Assembly: GCA_023441105.1 (NCBI GenBank)
Contig: JAEZQX010000314.1
Coordinates: 1-50,801, forward strand
Origin: Pseudomonadota bacterium
Lineage (GTDB): Bacteria > Pseudomonadota > Gammaproteobacteria > Burkholderiales > Burkholderiaceae
Direction of reading: 5' to 3'
DNA length: 50,801 nucleotides
Shown here: piece after piece, positions 15,756 to 23,768 of the stretch
Layout: each line of letters opens with the position of its first letter
Position numbering within the stretch: the stretch's first letter is position 1
The notes under the pieces: generated by a model
The model's database searches: none
Seen by the model: only the letters and a program-made list of their open reading frames with translations
What the model was told of the DNA's origin: nothing
Translations under genes and position numbers: made by a program

Positions 15756-16832
15756 ATGTTTGCACGCGACATCGCACAGCCAGGGGGCGACGGACTGCCT
15801 CTGTTTGCCACTGCACAGGCCTGGATAGGGCCGGACATGGCACGGCGTCGCGATTGGATCCACGAATTCACCGGCGGGGAGATTGCCGAGATCGACCAGG
15901 CGATCGCGCAGGTGGAAGCCGCCGGGCTCGAAATCCTGGACATCGATCGCTCGAAATTCCCGCTCCCGCTTCTGAGCAAGGTGTTGGTCGCCGCCAAGAA
16001 GGCGACCCTTCATGGCAGAGGCTTTCACCTCTTCCGGGGGCTCCCGGTGGAGCGCTACACGATGAGGCAGTCCGCCATTGCGTACTGGGGCCTCGGGCAG
16101 CATTTGGGCGAACCGATTTCGCAGAACGGCAAGGGGCATGTGCTTGGCCATGTGGCGAACCTGGGACTGAACTATGCCGACCCTGAAGTTCGCGGCTACC
16201 AGACCAGCGCGCGCCTGCCATACCATTGCGACCTGGCGGATATCGTGGCACTGCTGTGTCTGCGCACTTCCCGGACGGGCGGGCTGTCGTCGATCGTGAG
16301 TTCGACAACGCTCTGGAACGAACTCGTACGTCGGCGACCGGACTGTGCCCGCACGTTGCTCCAGCCGCTGTATTACACGCGTTGGGGCGAGATTCCCGAA
16401 GGTAAGTTGCCCTACGAAGCGATCCCCGTGTTCGCGCCATGCGATGGCAAGATGATCGTGACGTATGTGCGCAGCGCGATCGTCAAGGCCCAGGCCTTGG
16501 CCGGTATTCCCCCCTTGACGGAAAGGCAGGTCGAAGCGATGGACTTCCTCGATAGCCTGGCAGCCGATCCCGCGCTGCATCTCGACATGGAGTTCAAGCC
16601 GGGCGATGTACAGGTCCTGTCGAATCACTTCATACTGCATTCTCGAACCGCCTATGAGGACTGGCCTGCGCTCGACAAGCGGCGCCACCTATTGAGGCTA
16701 TGGCTCGCTTGCCCCGACGGCCCCGAGCTACCGCAGTTCATGTACGAACGCTTTGGGAAACTCGCGTGTGGACGCCCTGACGGAATTCGCGTTCCCGGCG
16801 TCGCTTTGACTGCGCCGCTGGCAGCCGTCTAG
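15756..16832 (+). CDS. TauD/TfdA-like Fe(II)-dependent dioxygenase
   Basis: A 358-residue protein starting at ATG 15756 after GGGAGA. The iron-binding pattern is visible: H157-C-D159 (YHCDLAD), a distal His near 291-295 (LSNHFILHS), and an Arg-rich RRHLLRLW around residue 311 for the acid co-substrate. An N-terminal domain of about 80 residues precedes the barrel. The family oxidises small organic substrates using 2-oxoglutarate. It is followed after 8 bases by a Bug receptor, so the pair forms an operon, probably under the divergent LysR. It is a clear paralogue of the dioxygenase at 18636-19772 (shared GKGH/AKGH-LLGHV, LLCL-TS, SSIVSS/SRIVSS blocks). The substrate is unknown. Confidence 0.9.
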   Translation: MFARDIAQPGGDGLPLFATAQAWIGPDMARRRDWIHEFTGGEIAEIDQAIAQVEAAGLEILDIDRSKFPLPLLSKVLVAAKKATLHGRGFHLFRGLPVERYTMRQSAIAYWGLGQHLGEPISQNGKGHVLGHVANLGLNYADPEVRGYQTSARLPYHCDLADIVALLCLRTSRTGGLSSIVSSTTLWNELVRRRPDCARTLLQPLYYTRWGEIPEGKLPYEAIPVFAPCDGKMIVTYVRSAIVKAQALAGIPPLTERQVEAMDFLDSLAADPALHLDMEFKPGDVQVLSNHFILHSRTAYEDWPALDKRRHLLRLWLACPDGPELPQFMYERFGKLACGRPDGIRVPGVALTAPLAAV

Positions 16833-16840
16833 GAGAGAAC

Positions 16841-17797
16841 ATGTCATCGATCCGACTCGTAGTGGCGCTGTGCCTTTCTTCTCTGATGATCCCGGCGATC
16901 ACGCTCGCGCAGACCGATTCGACGCAACCTGTGCGGATCATCGTACCGTACGCGGTCGGCGGCTTGATCGACGTGATGAACCGCGTCATGGCAAACCGGA
17001 TGTCGCAGACGCTGGGCCAGGCGGTCGTCGTGGAGAACCGTCCGGGTGCCAACGCGAACATCGGGCCTGCCTTGGTGATGCAGGCACCGCCCGACGGACG
17101 GACTCTGCTGGCGAGCGCGTCCTACTTCAGCAGCAATCCGCTCATCGAAGCCAAACTTCAATGGGACCCGAAGAATCTGATGCCGGTCGCGCGTTTCGCC
17201 ATCTCCCCGAACATCATGGTCGTTCCCCGCTCTTCCCCGGCGAACACATTGAAGGAATTGCTCGCGCTCGCCAAGACAAGTCCCGGCATGCCGGTGATGG
17301 ATGCAGGGCGAGGTGCGCCGCAGACGATGGTGCAGGAGATCCTGCAAGACTCGGCCAAGGCGGTCTTCACGCCGGTCCAATACAAGGGGGGTACTTCCTA
17401 TGTGCCTGACCTTGTCGCCGGCACGTTGAGCGCAGGGGTGGTTCCGTTCAACGTTGCGCTGGGACTGGTCAAGAGCGGCGACCTGAAGGGTTTGGCGGTA
17501 ACCAGCAAGGAGCGCTCACCTCTGCTGCCCGATGTTCCCACGATGGCCGAAAGCGGGTTTCCAGAAGCGGGCGTCGACAGCTGGCTTGGATATCACGTGC
17601 CCGCCGGCACACCTCCCGACGTAGTGCGGCGGCTTGTCGCTGCGGTCGAGGAAGCCGCTGGGGATGCCGGCGTCCAGGCGCGCCTCGCAAGCTTCGGCGC
17701 GCAGAGTGCGTTTCTCGATACGGCCGCGTTTGATGCGTTCCTGCTGGAAGACCTGACGCGAGCGCGCAGGTTGGTAGGACTGGTCAAGGTGAAGTAA
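16841..17797 (+). CDS. Bug/TctC-family periplasmic solute-binding protein
   Basis: A 318-residue orphan receptor, 8 bases after the dioxygenase, with AGGAGAG before the ATG. A signal peptide (hydrophobic core ending ITLAQ) is followed by the Bug signature RIIVPYAVGGLIDV and the APPDGRTLLAS segment; VPAGTPPDVV and the Arg/Leu/Val-rich tail close the protein. The usual PGGxxD appears here as VGGLID, a mild variation. It is the likely binding protein for the compound handled by the upstream dioxygenase, though orphan Bug proteins may also act in sensing. No TctA/TctB partner is seen. Confidence 0.92.
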   Translation: MSSIRLVVALCLSSLMIPAITLAQTDSTQPVRIIVPYAVGGLIDVMNRVMANRMSQTLGQAVVVENRPGANANIGPALVMQAPPDGRTLLASASYFSSNPLIEAKLQWDPKNLMPVARFAISPNIMVVPRSSPANTLKELLALAKTSPGMPVMDAGRGAPQTMVQEILQDSAKAVFTPVQYKGGTSYVPDLVAGTLSAGVVPFNVALGLVKSGDLKGLAVTSKERSPLLPDVPTMAESGFPEAGVDSWLGYHVPAGTPPDVVRRLVAAVEEAAGDAGVQARLASFGAQSAFLDTAAFDAFLLEDLTRARRLVGLVKVK

Positions 17798-17865
17798 AAG
17801 CGCCTGCGCTCAAGTCGTGCCACTCTCTTCGGCATAGCGTGGCCCGAGCTCCAGCCTTCGGGCAG

Positions 17866-17914
17866 TTGACAAAACCACGGCTTCGATAAACAATTGGATC
17901 CAATATGGATTCAA
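17866..17914 (+). promoter_or_regulatory. Promoter and overlapping palindromic operator of the GntR gene
   Basis: TTGACA (17866-17871) is a perfect -35 box; 17 bases later AACAAT (17889-17894) can serve as -10, placing the start point around 17901-17905. The perfect 12-bp palindrome ATTGGATCCAAT (17893-17904) abuts the ATG, and a second dyad TTGGATCC-N5-GGATTCAA (17894-17914) runs over it. The layout suggests autorepression and a leaderless or nearly leaderless transcript, as no Shine-Dalgarno sequence precedes the ATG. Confidence 0.55.
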
Positions 17915-18579
17915 GTCGCCCCCCCAGCACCGTCACCGCCTGGGACGGAGTGCGTCGCGGCATCCTGACCGGGCGCTTTGTGGCGGGGGAGAGGCTGATC
18001 GCGCAGCGGCTGGCCGCGGACCTGGGCCTAAGTCGCACGCCGATCAAGGAAGCGCTGGCGATCCTCGAACGCGAGGGGCTTGTCACGCGGGCGGAGAATT
18101 GGGGCTACAGTGTCCGCGTGATGTCGGTGCGTGATGCCCAGGATGTGTTCGAGGCCCGTCTGGTCGTCGAGACGGCGAACTCGTTGCACGCGGCGTTGCG
18201 TGCTTCCGACTCGCAGATCGGCGCGATGACTCAGGGCCTGCAGGAAGCCCACGGTCAACTGAAGCGCCGCAGGATCATGGAGTTTCAACAGGCTTCGCGC
18301 CAGGTCCACGAGCAGATTGCGGAGGCGAGCGGCAATCGGATGCTGGTCCAGATGTTCCGCCAGGTAAACGATCTGGTGATGCTGGTGGCGATGACATCGC
18401 TGCGCGCGCTGCCGGATCGCGCGACGGACATCCTCGCCGAGAACCGGTCGATCGTCGAGGCGATCCGCGAGCGCAATCCTGATCTCGCGGCCGATCGCAC
18501 CAGGCGCCATATCGAGGCGGGCCATGCAGCGTTTCGCAGGGCACTTGCGCAAGGGGACTTGTCGGCTTCGCTTGCGTGA
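17905..18579 (+). CDS. GntR-family regulator (FCD subfamily)
   Basis: A 224-residue FadR-type regulator. The winged helix-turn-helix is at residues about 10-75 (GILTGRFVAGERL, DLGLSRTPIKEAL, then REGLV). The all-helical FCD effector domain follows (VFEARLVVETANS, HEQIAEASGN, ending HIEAGHAAFRRAL), whose family members bind carboxylates through metal-held His/Asp residues. ATG 17905 directly abuts a palindromic operator and has no Shine-Dalgarno sequence; starting later would cut into the DNA-binding domain. It lies 107 bases after the first dioxygenase/Bug module and 56 bases before the second, and probably controls the second. Confidence 0.9.
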   Translation: MDSSRPPSTVTAWDGVRRGILTGRFVAGERLIAQRLAADLGLSRTPIKEALAILEREGLVTRAENWGYSVRVMSVRDAQDVFEARLVVETANSLHAALRASDSQIGAMTQGLQEAHGQLKRRRIMEFQQASRQVHEQIAEASGNRMLVQMFRQVNDLVMLVAMTSLRALPDRATDILAENRSIVEAIRERNPDLAADRTRRHIEAGHAAFRRALAQGDLSASLA

Positions 18580-18635
18580 CGACAACTCTCCATGATCACT
18601 GATTTACCGGCAGCATCTTCAAGAGAGGTACCGAC

Positions 18636-19772
18636 ATGCCAATGAACACCACTGCAGCCGACGCAGCGCCAGCCGGCGTGGCTCCCGTCTCTCCCGTCCC
18701 TCCCGTCCCGTCCTCCCCCATGCCGCCCGGCGCGATGACAGGTCCGGCTGCCTGGACGGGCGAGGTCATGCGGGAGACGCCGGAGCGCTGGACCTTCTCC
18801 CTGGATGCTGCCGAGCTCGCCGAGATCGAGGCGGCGACCGCGGCCATCGAGCGCAGCGGCGCCCCACTCGGCTCGATCTCGCCGGCGACGTTCCCGGCTC
18901 GCAAGCTTGCGGAGCGGCTCAGGTGGCTGCTCGATCACCAATTGATGAATGGCCCGGGTTTCGCGGTGGTGCGCGGCCTGCCGATGAACGACCTGACGAT
19001 CGAGCAGGCCGCCATCGCCTACCTGGGTGTCGGTTCGCACCTCGGCAGTTTCCGCTCGCAGAATGCGAAGGGACACTTGCTCGGCCACGTGCGCGACCTG
19101 GGCCTGGACATCCGCGAGAAGTCCACCCGCTACTATCAGACCACGCGCCAACTCGACTATCACACCGACTCCTGCGACATCGTCGGCCTCCTGTGCCTGA
19201 AGACCTCGAAGTCCGGCGGTGCAAGCCGCATCGTGAGTTCGGTGACGCTGTACAACGAGATCCTGGCAAGACGGCCCGACCTTCTGCCCGAGTTGTTCCA
19301 TGCGTTCCCCACGGACCGGCGCGGCGAAATCCCGCCGGGGATGCTCCCGTGGTTCGAGATTCCGGTGTTCAACTGGTACGAAGGCAACCTCAGCGCGATC
19401 TATGCGGGACAGTACATCCGGTCCGCGCAGGTCAACCATCCCGGTGCCCGCCGGCTCACGGAGCGCGAGCACGAGGCATTGGATCTGCTCGATGCACTCG
19501 CCGACGACCCGCAACTGCGCCTCGAAATGGCTTTCCACCCCGGCGACATGCAGTTCCTGCACAACCACCAGATCTTTCATTCGCGTACGGACTTCGAGGA
19601 CTGGCCCGAGCCTGAGCGCAAGCGCCACCTGTTGCGACTGTGGGTCTCGCCGCCGTCCGGCCGGCCACTGCCGCAGGCCTACGCGTCCCGCTACGGCAGC
19701 ATCGTGCCCGGCGAACGCGGCGGTATCCGGACGAGTCAAACCGAACTCAAGTTCGTCACCACGCCCGAGTGA
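18636..19772 (+). CDS. TauD/TfdA-like Fe(II)-dependent dioxygenase
   Basis: A 378-residue protein with AGAGAGGT before ATG 18636. It starts with a Pro/Ala-rich low-complexity leader of about 35 residues (PVSPVPPVP), then an N-terminal domain and the double-stranded beta-helix. Iron ligands appear as H176-T-D178 (YHTDSCD), with a distal His at 309-315 (HNHQIFHS) and the Arg in RKRHLLRLW. It is a paralogue of the 15756-16832 protein, with conserved blocks through the barrel. It is followed by a Bug receptor 66 bases downstream, repeating the same module. The leader is unlike a signal peptide, so the enzyme is cytoplasmic. The substrate is unknown. Confidence 0.9.
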   Translation: MPMNTTAADAAPAGVAPVSPVPPVPSSPMPPGAMTGPAAWTGEVMRETPERWTFSLDAAELAEIEAATAAIERSGAPLGSISPATFPARKLAERLRWLLDHQLMNGPGFAVVRGLPMNDLTIEQAAIAYLGVGSHLGSFRSQNAKGHLLGHVRDLGLDIREKSTRYYQTTRQLDYHTDSCDIVGLLCLKTSKSGGASRIVSSVTLYNEILARRPDLLPELFHAFPTDRRGEIPPGMLPWFEIPVFNWYEGNLSAIYAGQYIRSAQVNHPGARRLTEREHEALDLLDALADDPQLRLEMAFHPGDMQFLHNHQIFHSRTDFEDWPEPERKRHLLRLWVSPPSGRPLPQAYASRYGSIVPGERGGIRTSQTELKFVTTPE

Positions 19773-19838
19773 CCCGACGACGGTGTGCACGATCCTGTGC
19801 GCACCGTTTCCACGATGGCAGAGAGAGGAGACCTATTC

Positions 19839-20792
19839 ATGAGACGCGTGTCAATCCTGTGGCTCATTGCGCTGGCCACCCTGTTCACGAATCCGGTGCG
19901 CGCAGCGGAGTGGCCAACGCGGCCGATCCGGATCATCGTGCCCTACAGCGCCGGCGGGGCGGTCGACATCCTGACCCGGCTGATCGCGGCCGGAATGAGC
20001 CAGGCCCTGGGCCAGTCCATCGTGGTCGAACCGCGGCCAGGAGGCGAGGGCAATATCGCGGCGATGGCCGTCATCAACGCACCAGCCGACGGCTATACGC
20101 TGCTGTCGAGTTCGTCGGTGCTCACAGTCAACCCCCTGATGTCCGAGAACCTCAGCTGGAAGCCGGAGGATTTTTCGCCGGTCGGACGCTTTGCGACTTC
20201 CTCGGGCTTCCTGGTCTCGACGGCAACCTTGCCTCCGAAGACATTGCCCGAGGTCGTCGACTACGCCCGGAGCCACCCCGGGCTCCCGGCAGCAACCGTC
20301 ATGGGTGCGGCCCACACCACGTTCACGACGAAGCTGCTGGCCAAGCAGGCAGGACTCGAGATCGTCACGGTTCCCTACCAGGGCGCAGCCCAGCACATGC
20401 CGGACCTCTATGAGGGGCGCGTCAAGCTCTCCACCATATCGGGAAACCTGGCGTGCAGCGCGCTGACCGAACCCAAGTTGAGGGTGCTTGCGATGACCGG
20501 CGCAACGCGTTCGGCGATCGCGCCCGACGTGCCGACGACTGCGGAGGTCGGCTTCCCGGGATTGAACACCGGGGGCTGGTACGGGCTGCACGCCCGGGCC
20601 GGCACGCCGGAGGCGGTGATCACGAAGCTGTCGGAGGCGCTGCGCAAGGCGCTCGACACCGACGAGGTCAAGAAGGGGCTGGTCAACGCTTGCGTCGACA
20701 TCGGCTACCAGGATGCGAGGGAGTTCGCGGCCTATGTGAAAAGCGATGCCGAGCGCTGGCGACGGGTCGTCGCCGATGTCAATGCCCGGTAG
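19839..20792 (+). CDS. Bug/TctC-family periplasmic solute-binding protein
   Basis: A 317-residue orphan receptor; GAGAGGAG lies 9 bases upstream of ATG 19839. The signal peptide ends near NPVRAAEW; the Bug signature is RIIVPYSAGGAVDILTRL, followed by APADGYTLLSS and NPLMSENL. The protein resembles the receptor at 16841-17797 in length and in blocks such as GMSQALGQ versus RMSQTLGQ and the VNPL/SNPL region, consistent with duplication of a dioxygenase-receptor module. Its C-terminus (YVKSDAERWRRVVADVNAR) is the usual tail. It converges with the 2-hydroxyacid dehydrogenase gene. Confidence 0.92.
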   Translation: MRRVSILWLIALATLFTNPVRAAEWPTRPIRIIVPYSAGGAVDILTRLIAAGMSQALGQSIVVEPRPGGEGNIAAMAVINAPADGYTLLSSSSVLTVNPLMSENLSWKPEDFSPVGRFATSSGFLVSTATLPPKTLPEVVDYARSHPGLPAATVMGAAHTTFTTKLLAKQAGLEIVTVPYQGAAQHMPDLYEGRVKLSTISGNLACSALTEPKLRVLAMTGATRSAIAPDVPTTAEVGFPGLNTGGWYGLHARAGTPEAVITKLSEALRKALDTDEVKKGLVNACVDIGYQDAREFAAYVKSDAERWRRVVADVNAR

Positions 20793-20858
20793 CTTCGAAG
20801 ACGGCATCGGGGATGCGCATCCGGGTGCCGGTTGGATATTCCGACGTGGTCCCCGGCG

Positions 20859-21863
20859 TCAGGGACGTCCGCTGTTCTGCAGGGCCACCTGGGTGTCGGG
20901 CAGGAAGGGGTTCGCGGCATCGATCCGACGGATCGGCTTGCCGGCGAGGTAGGCCTTCAGGTTCTGAAGCGATTCCTCGAAGAAGATCCGATAGTTCTGG
21001 GCCGTCACGAAGCCGATATGCGGGGTGGCCAGCACGTTGGGCAGCGTCCTGTACGGATGATCCGGCGGCAGCGGCTCGACGTCGAAGACATCCAAGCCGG
21101 CGCCGGCGATCCGCCCGTGCGTCAGCGCATCGAGCAATGCATCCTGGTCGACGATGCCAGGGCGGGACGTATTGACGAAGTAGGCGTCCGGCCGCATCGC
21201 GGCGATGTCCTCCGCCGACACAATGCCACCGGTCGTCGAGGTCATCGGCATGTGAATGGTGATGACGTCGGATTCCCGAAACAACCGCTGCTTGTCGACG
21301 GCCTCCACGCCGAACGGGCGGGCGCGCTCGGGCGTCAGGTTCGGGCTCCACGCTATCGCGCGCATGCCGAACTCCCGTGCGATCCTCGCAACCGGCTGGC
21401 CCATGTTGCCCAGGCCCAGGATGCCGATCGTCCGGCCGGCCAAGCCGACTCCGAGACCGCGTTGCCAGGCGCCGGCCCGCAACGATCGGGCTTCGGACAC
21501 CACCTGCCGGCTCAGGCAGAGGATCAATGCCCAGACAATCTCGACAGTAGATTGATGCTGGGCGTCGGTCGCGCAGACGGTGATCCCCAGGGCATCCGCG
21601 GCTGCGAGGTCGATCGAGCGCGCATTGCGCATGCCGGTGGCGAGGATGAGCCTCAGGCGCGGTAGTCGTTCCAGGACGCTGCCGCTGAAGGACGTGCGCT
21701 CCCGGATCCGCATGACCGCATCGAAATCCGCCAGGCGGGCGACCAGCTGCTCCGGACAATCCACGTGATCGCGAAACGGCACGACGGTCACGCCCGGCGC
21801 CTGCGACCAATCGACGAGATCGAGCGCCACGCCCTGATAGTCGTCGAGAATGGCGAGTCTCAT
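20859..21863 (-). CDS. D-isomer-specific 2-hydroxyacid dehydrogenase
   Basis: A 334-residue NAD(P)-dependent dehydrogenase. The Rossmann motif is GLGNMGQPVARIA near residue 150; the catalytic triad residues are R234 (NTSRPGIVD), E263 (DVEPLPPD) and H282 (ATPHIGF). The family interconverts 2-keto acids and D-2-hydroxy acids, in some cases acting on phosphoglycerate-like or glyoxylate substrates. It is the last gene of a minus-strand operon after the isochorismatase-like hydrolase and a Bug receptor, with only 21 bases to the receptor. A GGAGGG lies somewhat far upstream of ATG 21863. The specific substrate cannot be told. Confidence 0.92.
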   Translation of the reverse strand: MRLAILDDYQGVALDLVDWSQAPGVTVVPFRDHVDCPEQLVARLADFDAVMRIRERTSFSGSVLERLPRLRLILATGMRNARSIDLAAADALGITVCATDAQHQSTVEIVWALILCLSRQVVSEARSLRAGAWQRGLGVGLAGRTIGILGLGNMGQPVARIAREFGMRAIAWSPNLTPERARPFGVEAVDKQRLFRESDVITIHMPMTSTTGGIVSAEDIAAMRPDAYFVNTSRPGIVDQDALLDALTHGRIAGAGLDVFDVEPLPPDHPYRTLPNVLATPHIGFVTAQNYRIFFEESLQNLKAYLAGKPIRRIDAANPFLPDTQVALQNSGRP

Positions 21864-21884
21864 CGGCAGGTTCCCTCCGGTCCG

Positions 21885-22859
21885 CTACTGTGCCGTCGCA
21901 CCGGAGGCCTTGACCGCCGCGGACCACTGCTCGATCTCGCTGCGCACGAAGGCGGCTGCCTGCTCGGGGGTGTTCGCGCCGAACTCGCTGCCGTCGCCGG
22001 CGAGCTTCTCCTTCACGTCTGGCAGCGGCAGTATCCGGACCACGGCGCGGTTCAACCGGTCGACGATCGGCTTCGGAAGGCCGGCCGGCGCGAGCAGGAT
22101 CGTCCAGCCGCTGACCGAGAACCCGTCGACGCCCGACTCCTGGATCGTCGGCAGATCCGGCGTGGCCGCAAAGCGCTGCTTGCTCGCGACCGCGAGGGCC
22201 CGCAATTTCCCGGCCTGGATGTGCGGTACTGCACCCAGTGCATCGGAGAACATCATCTGCACCTGTCCGCCCATCAGGTCGGCGAGGGCCGGGCCGGTCC
22301 CCTTGTAAGGCACGTGAACCAGGTCGGTACCCGTCATCAGCTTGAATCGCTCGCCCGCCAGGTGCGGGGGAGTGCCAATGCCGGACGAGGCGAACGTCAG
22401 CCCCGGTTTGCGCTTGCTGAGCGCGATGAGCTCCTGGACAGAACTCGCCTCGACGGACGGATGCACGACCAGGGCATACACCGCCGACGCCACCATGGCG
22501 ACGGGCGTGAAGTCCGCGACCGTATCGAAAGGCAGGCTCTTGTAGAGGGCCGGATTGATCGCGATCGGGACCGAGTTCATCAGCAGCGTGTATCCATCCG
22601 GCGCTGCGCGTGACAACAGCTCCATCGCGATGTTGCCCGCAGCCCCTGGCCGGTTTTCGACCACGATCGACTGGCCGAGCAGTTCGCTCAACTTCGGCGC
22701 CAGCGTCCTGGCGGCCAGATCCACGCCGCCACCCGGCGGGTACGCCACCATCAGGCGTATCGGCTTTGACGGCCAGGCGTCCTGCGCGACGACCGCAGCG
22801 CTGAAAAGGGCCAACACGGCCGACATGGCCGCCGCGCACAGCATTTTCCCGCTCTGCAT
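21885..22859 (-). CDS. Bug/TctC-family periplasmic solute-binding protein
   Basis: A 324-residue orphan receptor. ATG 22859 follows AGGAG by 8 bases; the signal peptide ends at AAVVAQ. The signature is RLMVAYPPGGGVDLAART, then NRPGAAGNIAME and RAAPDGYTLLMNS. It sits in the middle of an operon between the isochorismatase-like hydrolase gene (68 bases upstream) and the 2-hydroxyacid dehydrogenase. The encoded protein probably captures the substrate of these two enzymes in the periplasm; no membrane components of a tripartite transporter are present. Confidence 0.92.
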   Translation of the reverse strand: MQSGKMLCAAAMSAVLALFSAAVVAQDAWPSKPIRLMVAYPPGGGVDLAARTLAPKLSELLGQSIVVENRPGAAGNIAMELLSRAAPDGYTLLMNSVPIAINPALYKSLPFDTVADFTPVAMVASAVYALVVHPSVEASSVQELIALSKRKPGLTFASSGIGTPPHLAGERFKLMTGTDLVHVPYKGTGPALADLMGGQVQMMFSDALGAVPHIQAGKLRALAVASKQRFAATPDLPTIQESGVDGFSVSGWTILLAPAGLPKPIVDRLNRAVVRILPLPDVKEKLAGDGSEFGANTPEQAAAFVRSEIEQWSAAVKASGATAQ

Positions 22860-22927
22860 CTCGAGCACTCCTGAATCGGGTTGGGGGAGATTCGCTTCGA
22901 AAGGTGGTTCTGCGACCACCTGGCCGG

Positions 22928-23635
22928 TCAGCGCGGCGCGCCGAGCGTCTCGAAGTACGCCGCAGCACCTGCGACGTCGATCACCTCGCCATACTTCTGA
23001 TGCATGTCGAAAAGGTTGATCCAGTGCGAGGCTTCGATCCGGTCATAGCAGCACTCGCCGACGATGCCGATCTTGAAGCGAAGTGCCTGTGCGTCGAGCA
23101 CGGAAGCGCGGACGCAACCGCTCGTCGATTCGCCGCAGATGATCAGGGTGTCGATTCCGGTCTGCCGCAGGAAATGCAGCAGGGGAGTGCCATTGAACGC
23201 GCTGGGCGCCGTCTTGCCGAGCACGAGGTCGCCTTCGCGGGGCGCCACTTCAGCGATGATCTCGTTGTCGAGCCTGCGCACCTCGGCCGGCAGGTGGTCG
23301 ACGCGACGCTTCGATTTGCCGCGTTCGATCACCCGGGACGGATCGCTCGGGAAAGTCGGCATGCCGCGGACATAGATCAAGGGCACGGCGTGCTTGCGTG
23401 CTGCTGCGACGAGTTCGACCATGCGGTCGACCGCGGCCCAACCCTCGAGTCCGCAGCTCATCGGCCAATCCCGGATCGATTCGAGGATCGGCTTGCGTTC
23501 ATGACCCACGGAGCCGTAGTACACGTCGACCAGCAGCAGGGCGGGACGAGACCCGAACTCGTCGTGATCCTTCTTGCCCCAGAGGGCAAGCACCTCCTTG
23601 TCGCGTTCGGTCAGGAACCGATCCCATTGCGCCAC
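22928..23635 (-). CDS. Isochorismatase-family cysteine hydrolase
   Basis: A 235-residue member of the cysteine-hydrolase group (isochorismatase, N-carbamoylsarcosine amidase, nicotinamidase, maleamate amidohydrolase). The triad is visible: D37 in LLLVDVYYG, K141 in VLGKTAPSAF, and C174 in GESTSGCVRAS. The GTG start at 23635 follows GGAGAACGAC. Conserved residues around the Cys (STSGCVRASV) fit the amidase members that act on N-carbamoyl or maleamic-type amides better than true isochorismatases, but the substrate is a guess. It is first in the operon with a Bug receptor and a 2-hydroxyacid dehydrogenase, and divergent from a LysR regulator. Confidence 0.9.
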   Translation of the reverse strand: MAQWDRFLTERDKEVLALWGKKDHDEFGSRPALLLVDVYYGSVGHERKPILESIRDWPMSCGLEGWAAVDRMVELVAAARKHAVPLIYVRGMPTFPSDPSRVIERGKSKRRVDHLPAEVRRLDNEIIAEVAPREGDLVLGKTAPSAFNGTPLLHFLRQTGIDTLIICGESTSGCVRASVLDAQALRFKIGIVGECCYDRIEASHWINLFDMHQKYGEVIDVAGAAAYFETLGAPR

Positions 23636-23688
23636 GTCGTTCTCCAGCAGTATGTGGATGCCCCCGGAGCGGTCAATGCTCCACAGGT

Positions 23689-23716
23689 GTTGACTGGGAT
23701 CCTACCCAGTTTCAAC
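23689..23716. promoter_or_regulatory. Imperfect inverted repeat GTTGACTGGG...CCCAGTTTCAAC
   Basis: GTTGACTGGG (23689-23698), a 6-base centre and CCCAGTTTCAAC (23705-23716) form a long dyad broken by two extra T. It lies in the 133-base region between the divergent hydrolase and LysR genes, so it is a candidate operator for the LysR protein. It could also form a hairpin in the hydrolase transcript leader if transcription starts upstream of it. Confidence 0.45.
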
Positions 23717-23736
23717 ATGCATGGAAAACATCGTTT

Positions 23737-23754
23737 GCTGATCCTGCGATCAGC
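23737..23754. promoter_or_regulatory. Inverted repeat GCTGATC-CTGC-GATCAGC
   Basis: A perfect 7-bp inverted repeat with a 4-base centre, 15 bases upstream of the LysR gene at 23769. Together with the dyad at 23689-23716 and a CATGCATG palindrome between them (about 23716-23723), it makes a dense operator-like region suited to divergent control and autorepression. Confidence 0.45.
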
Positions 23755-23768
23755 TTATCGGATACTCA

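Noticed and set aside
15853..15862. ATTGGATCCA resembling the GntR operator
   Set aside because: It lies inside the dioxygenase coding sequence and lacks the second half of the palindrome.
14709..16688. A 659-residue minus-strand open frame extending the LysR gene
   Set aside because: Only 14709-15644 has LysR features and a ribosome-binding site; the rest is antisense to the dioxygenase gene.
20810..20858. Palindrome GGATGCGCATCC as terminator
   Set aside because: It has no loop and no T-tract and is too short to be convincing.
20779..22968. A 729-residue minus-strand frame
   Set aside because: It is a shadow of the dehydrogenase and Bug genes in another frame; it has no domain pattern.
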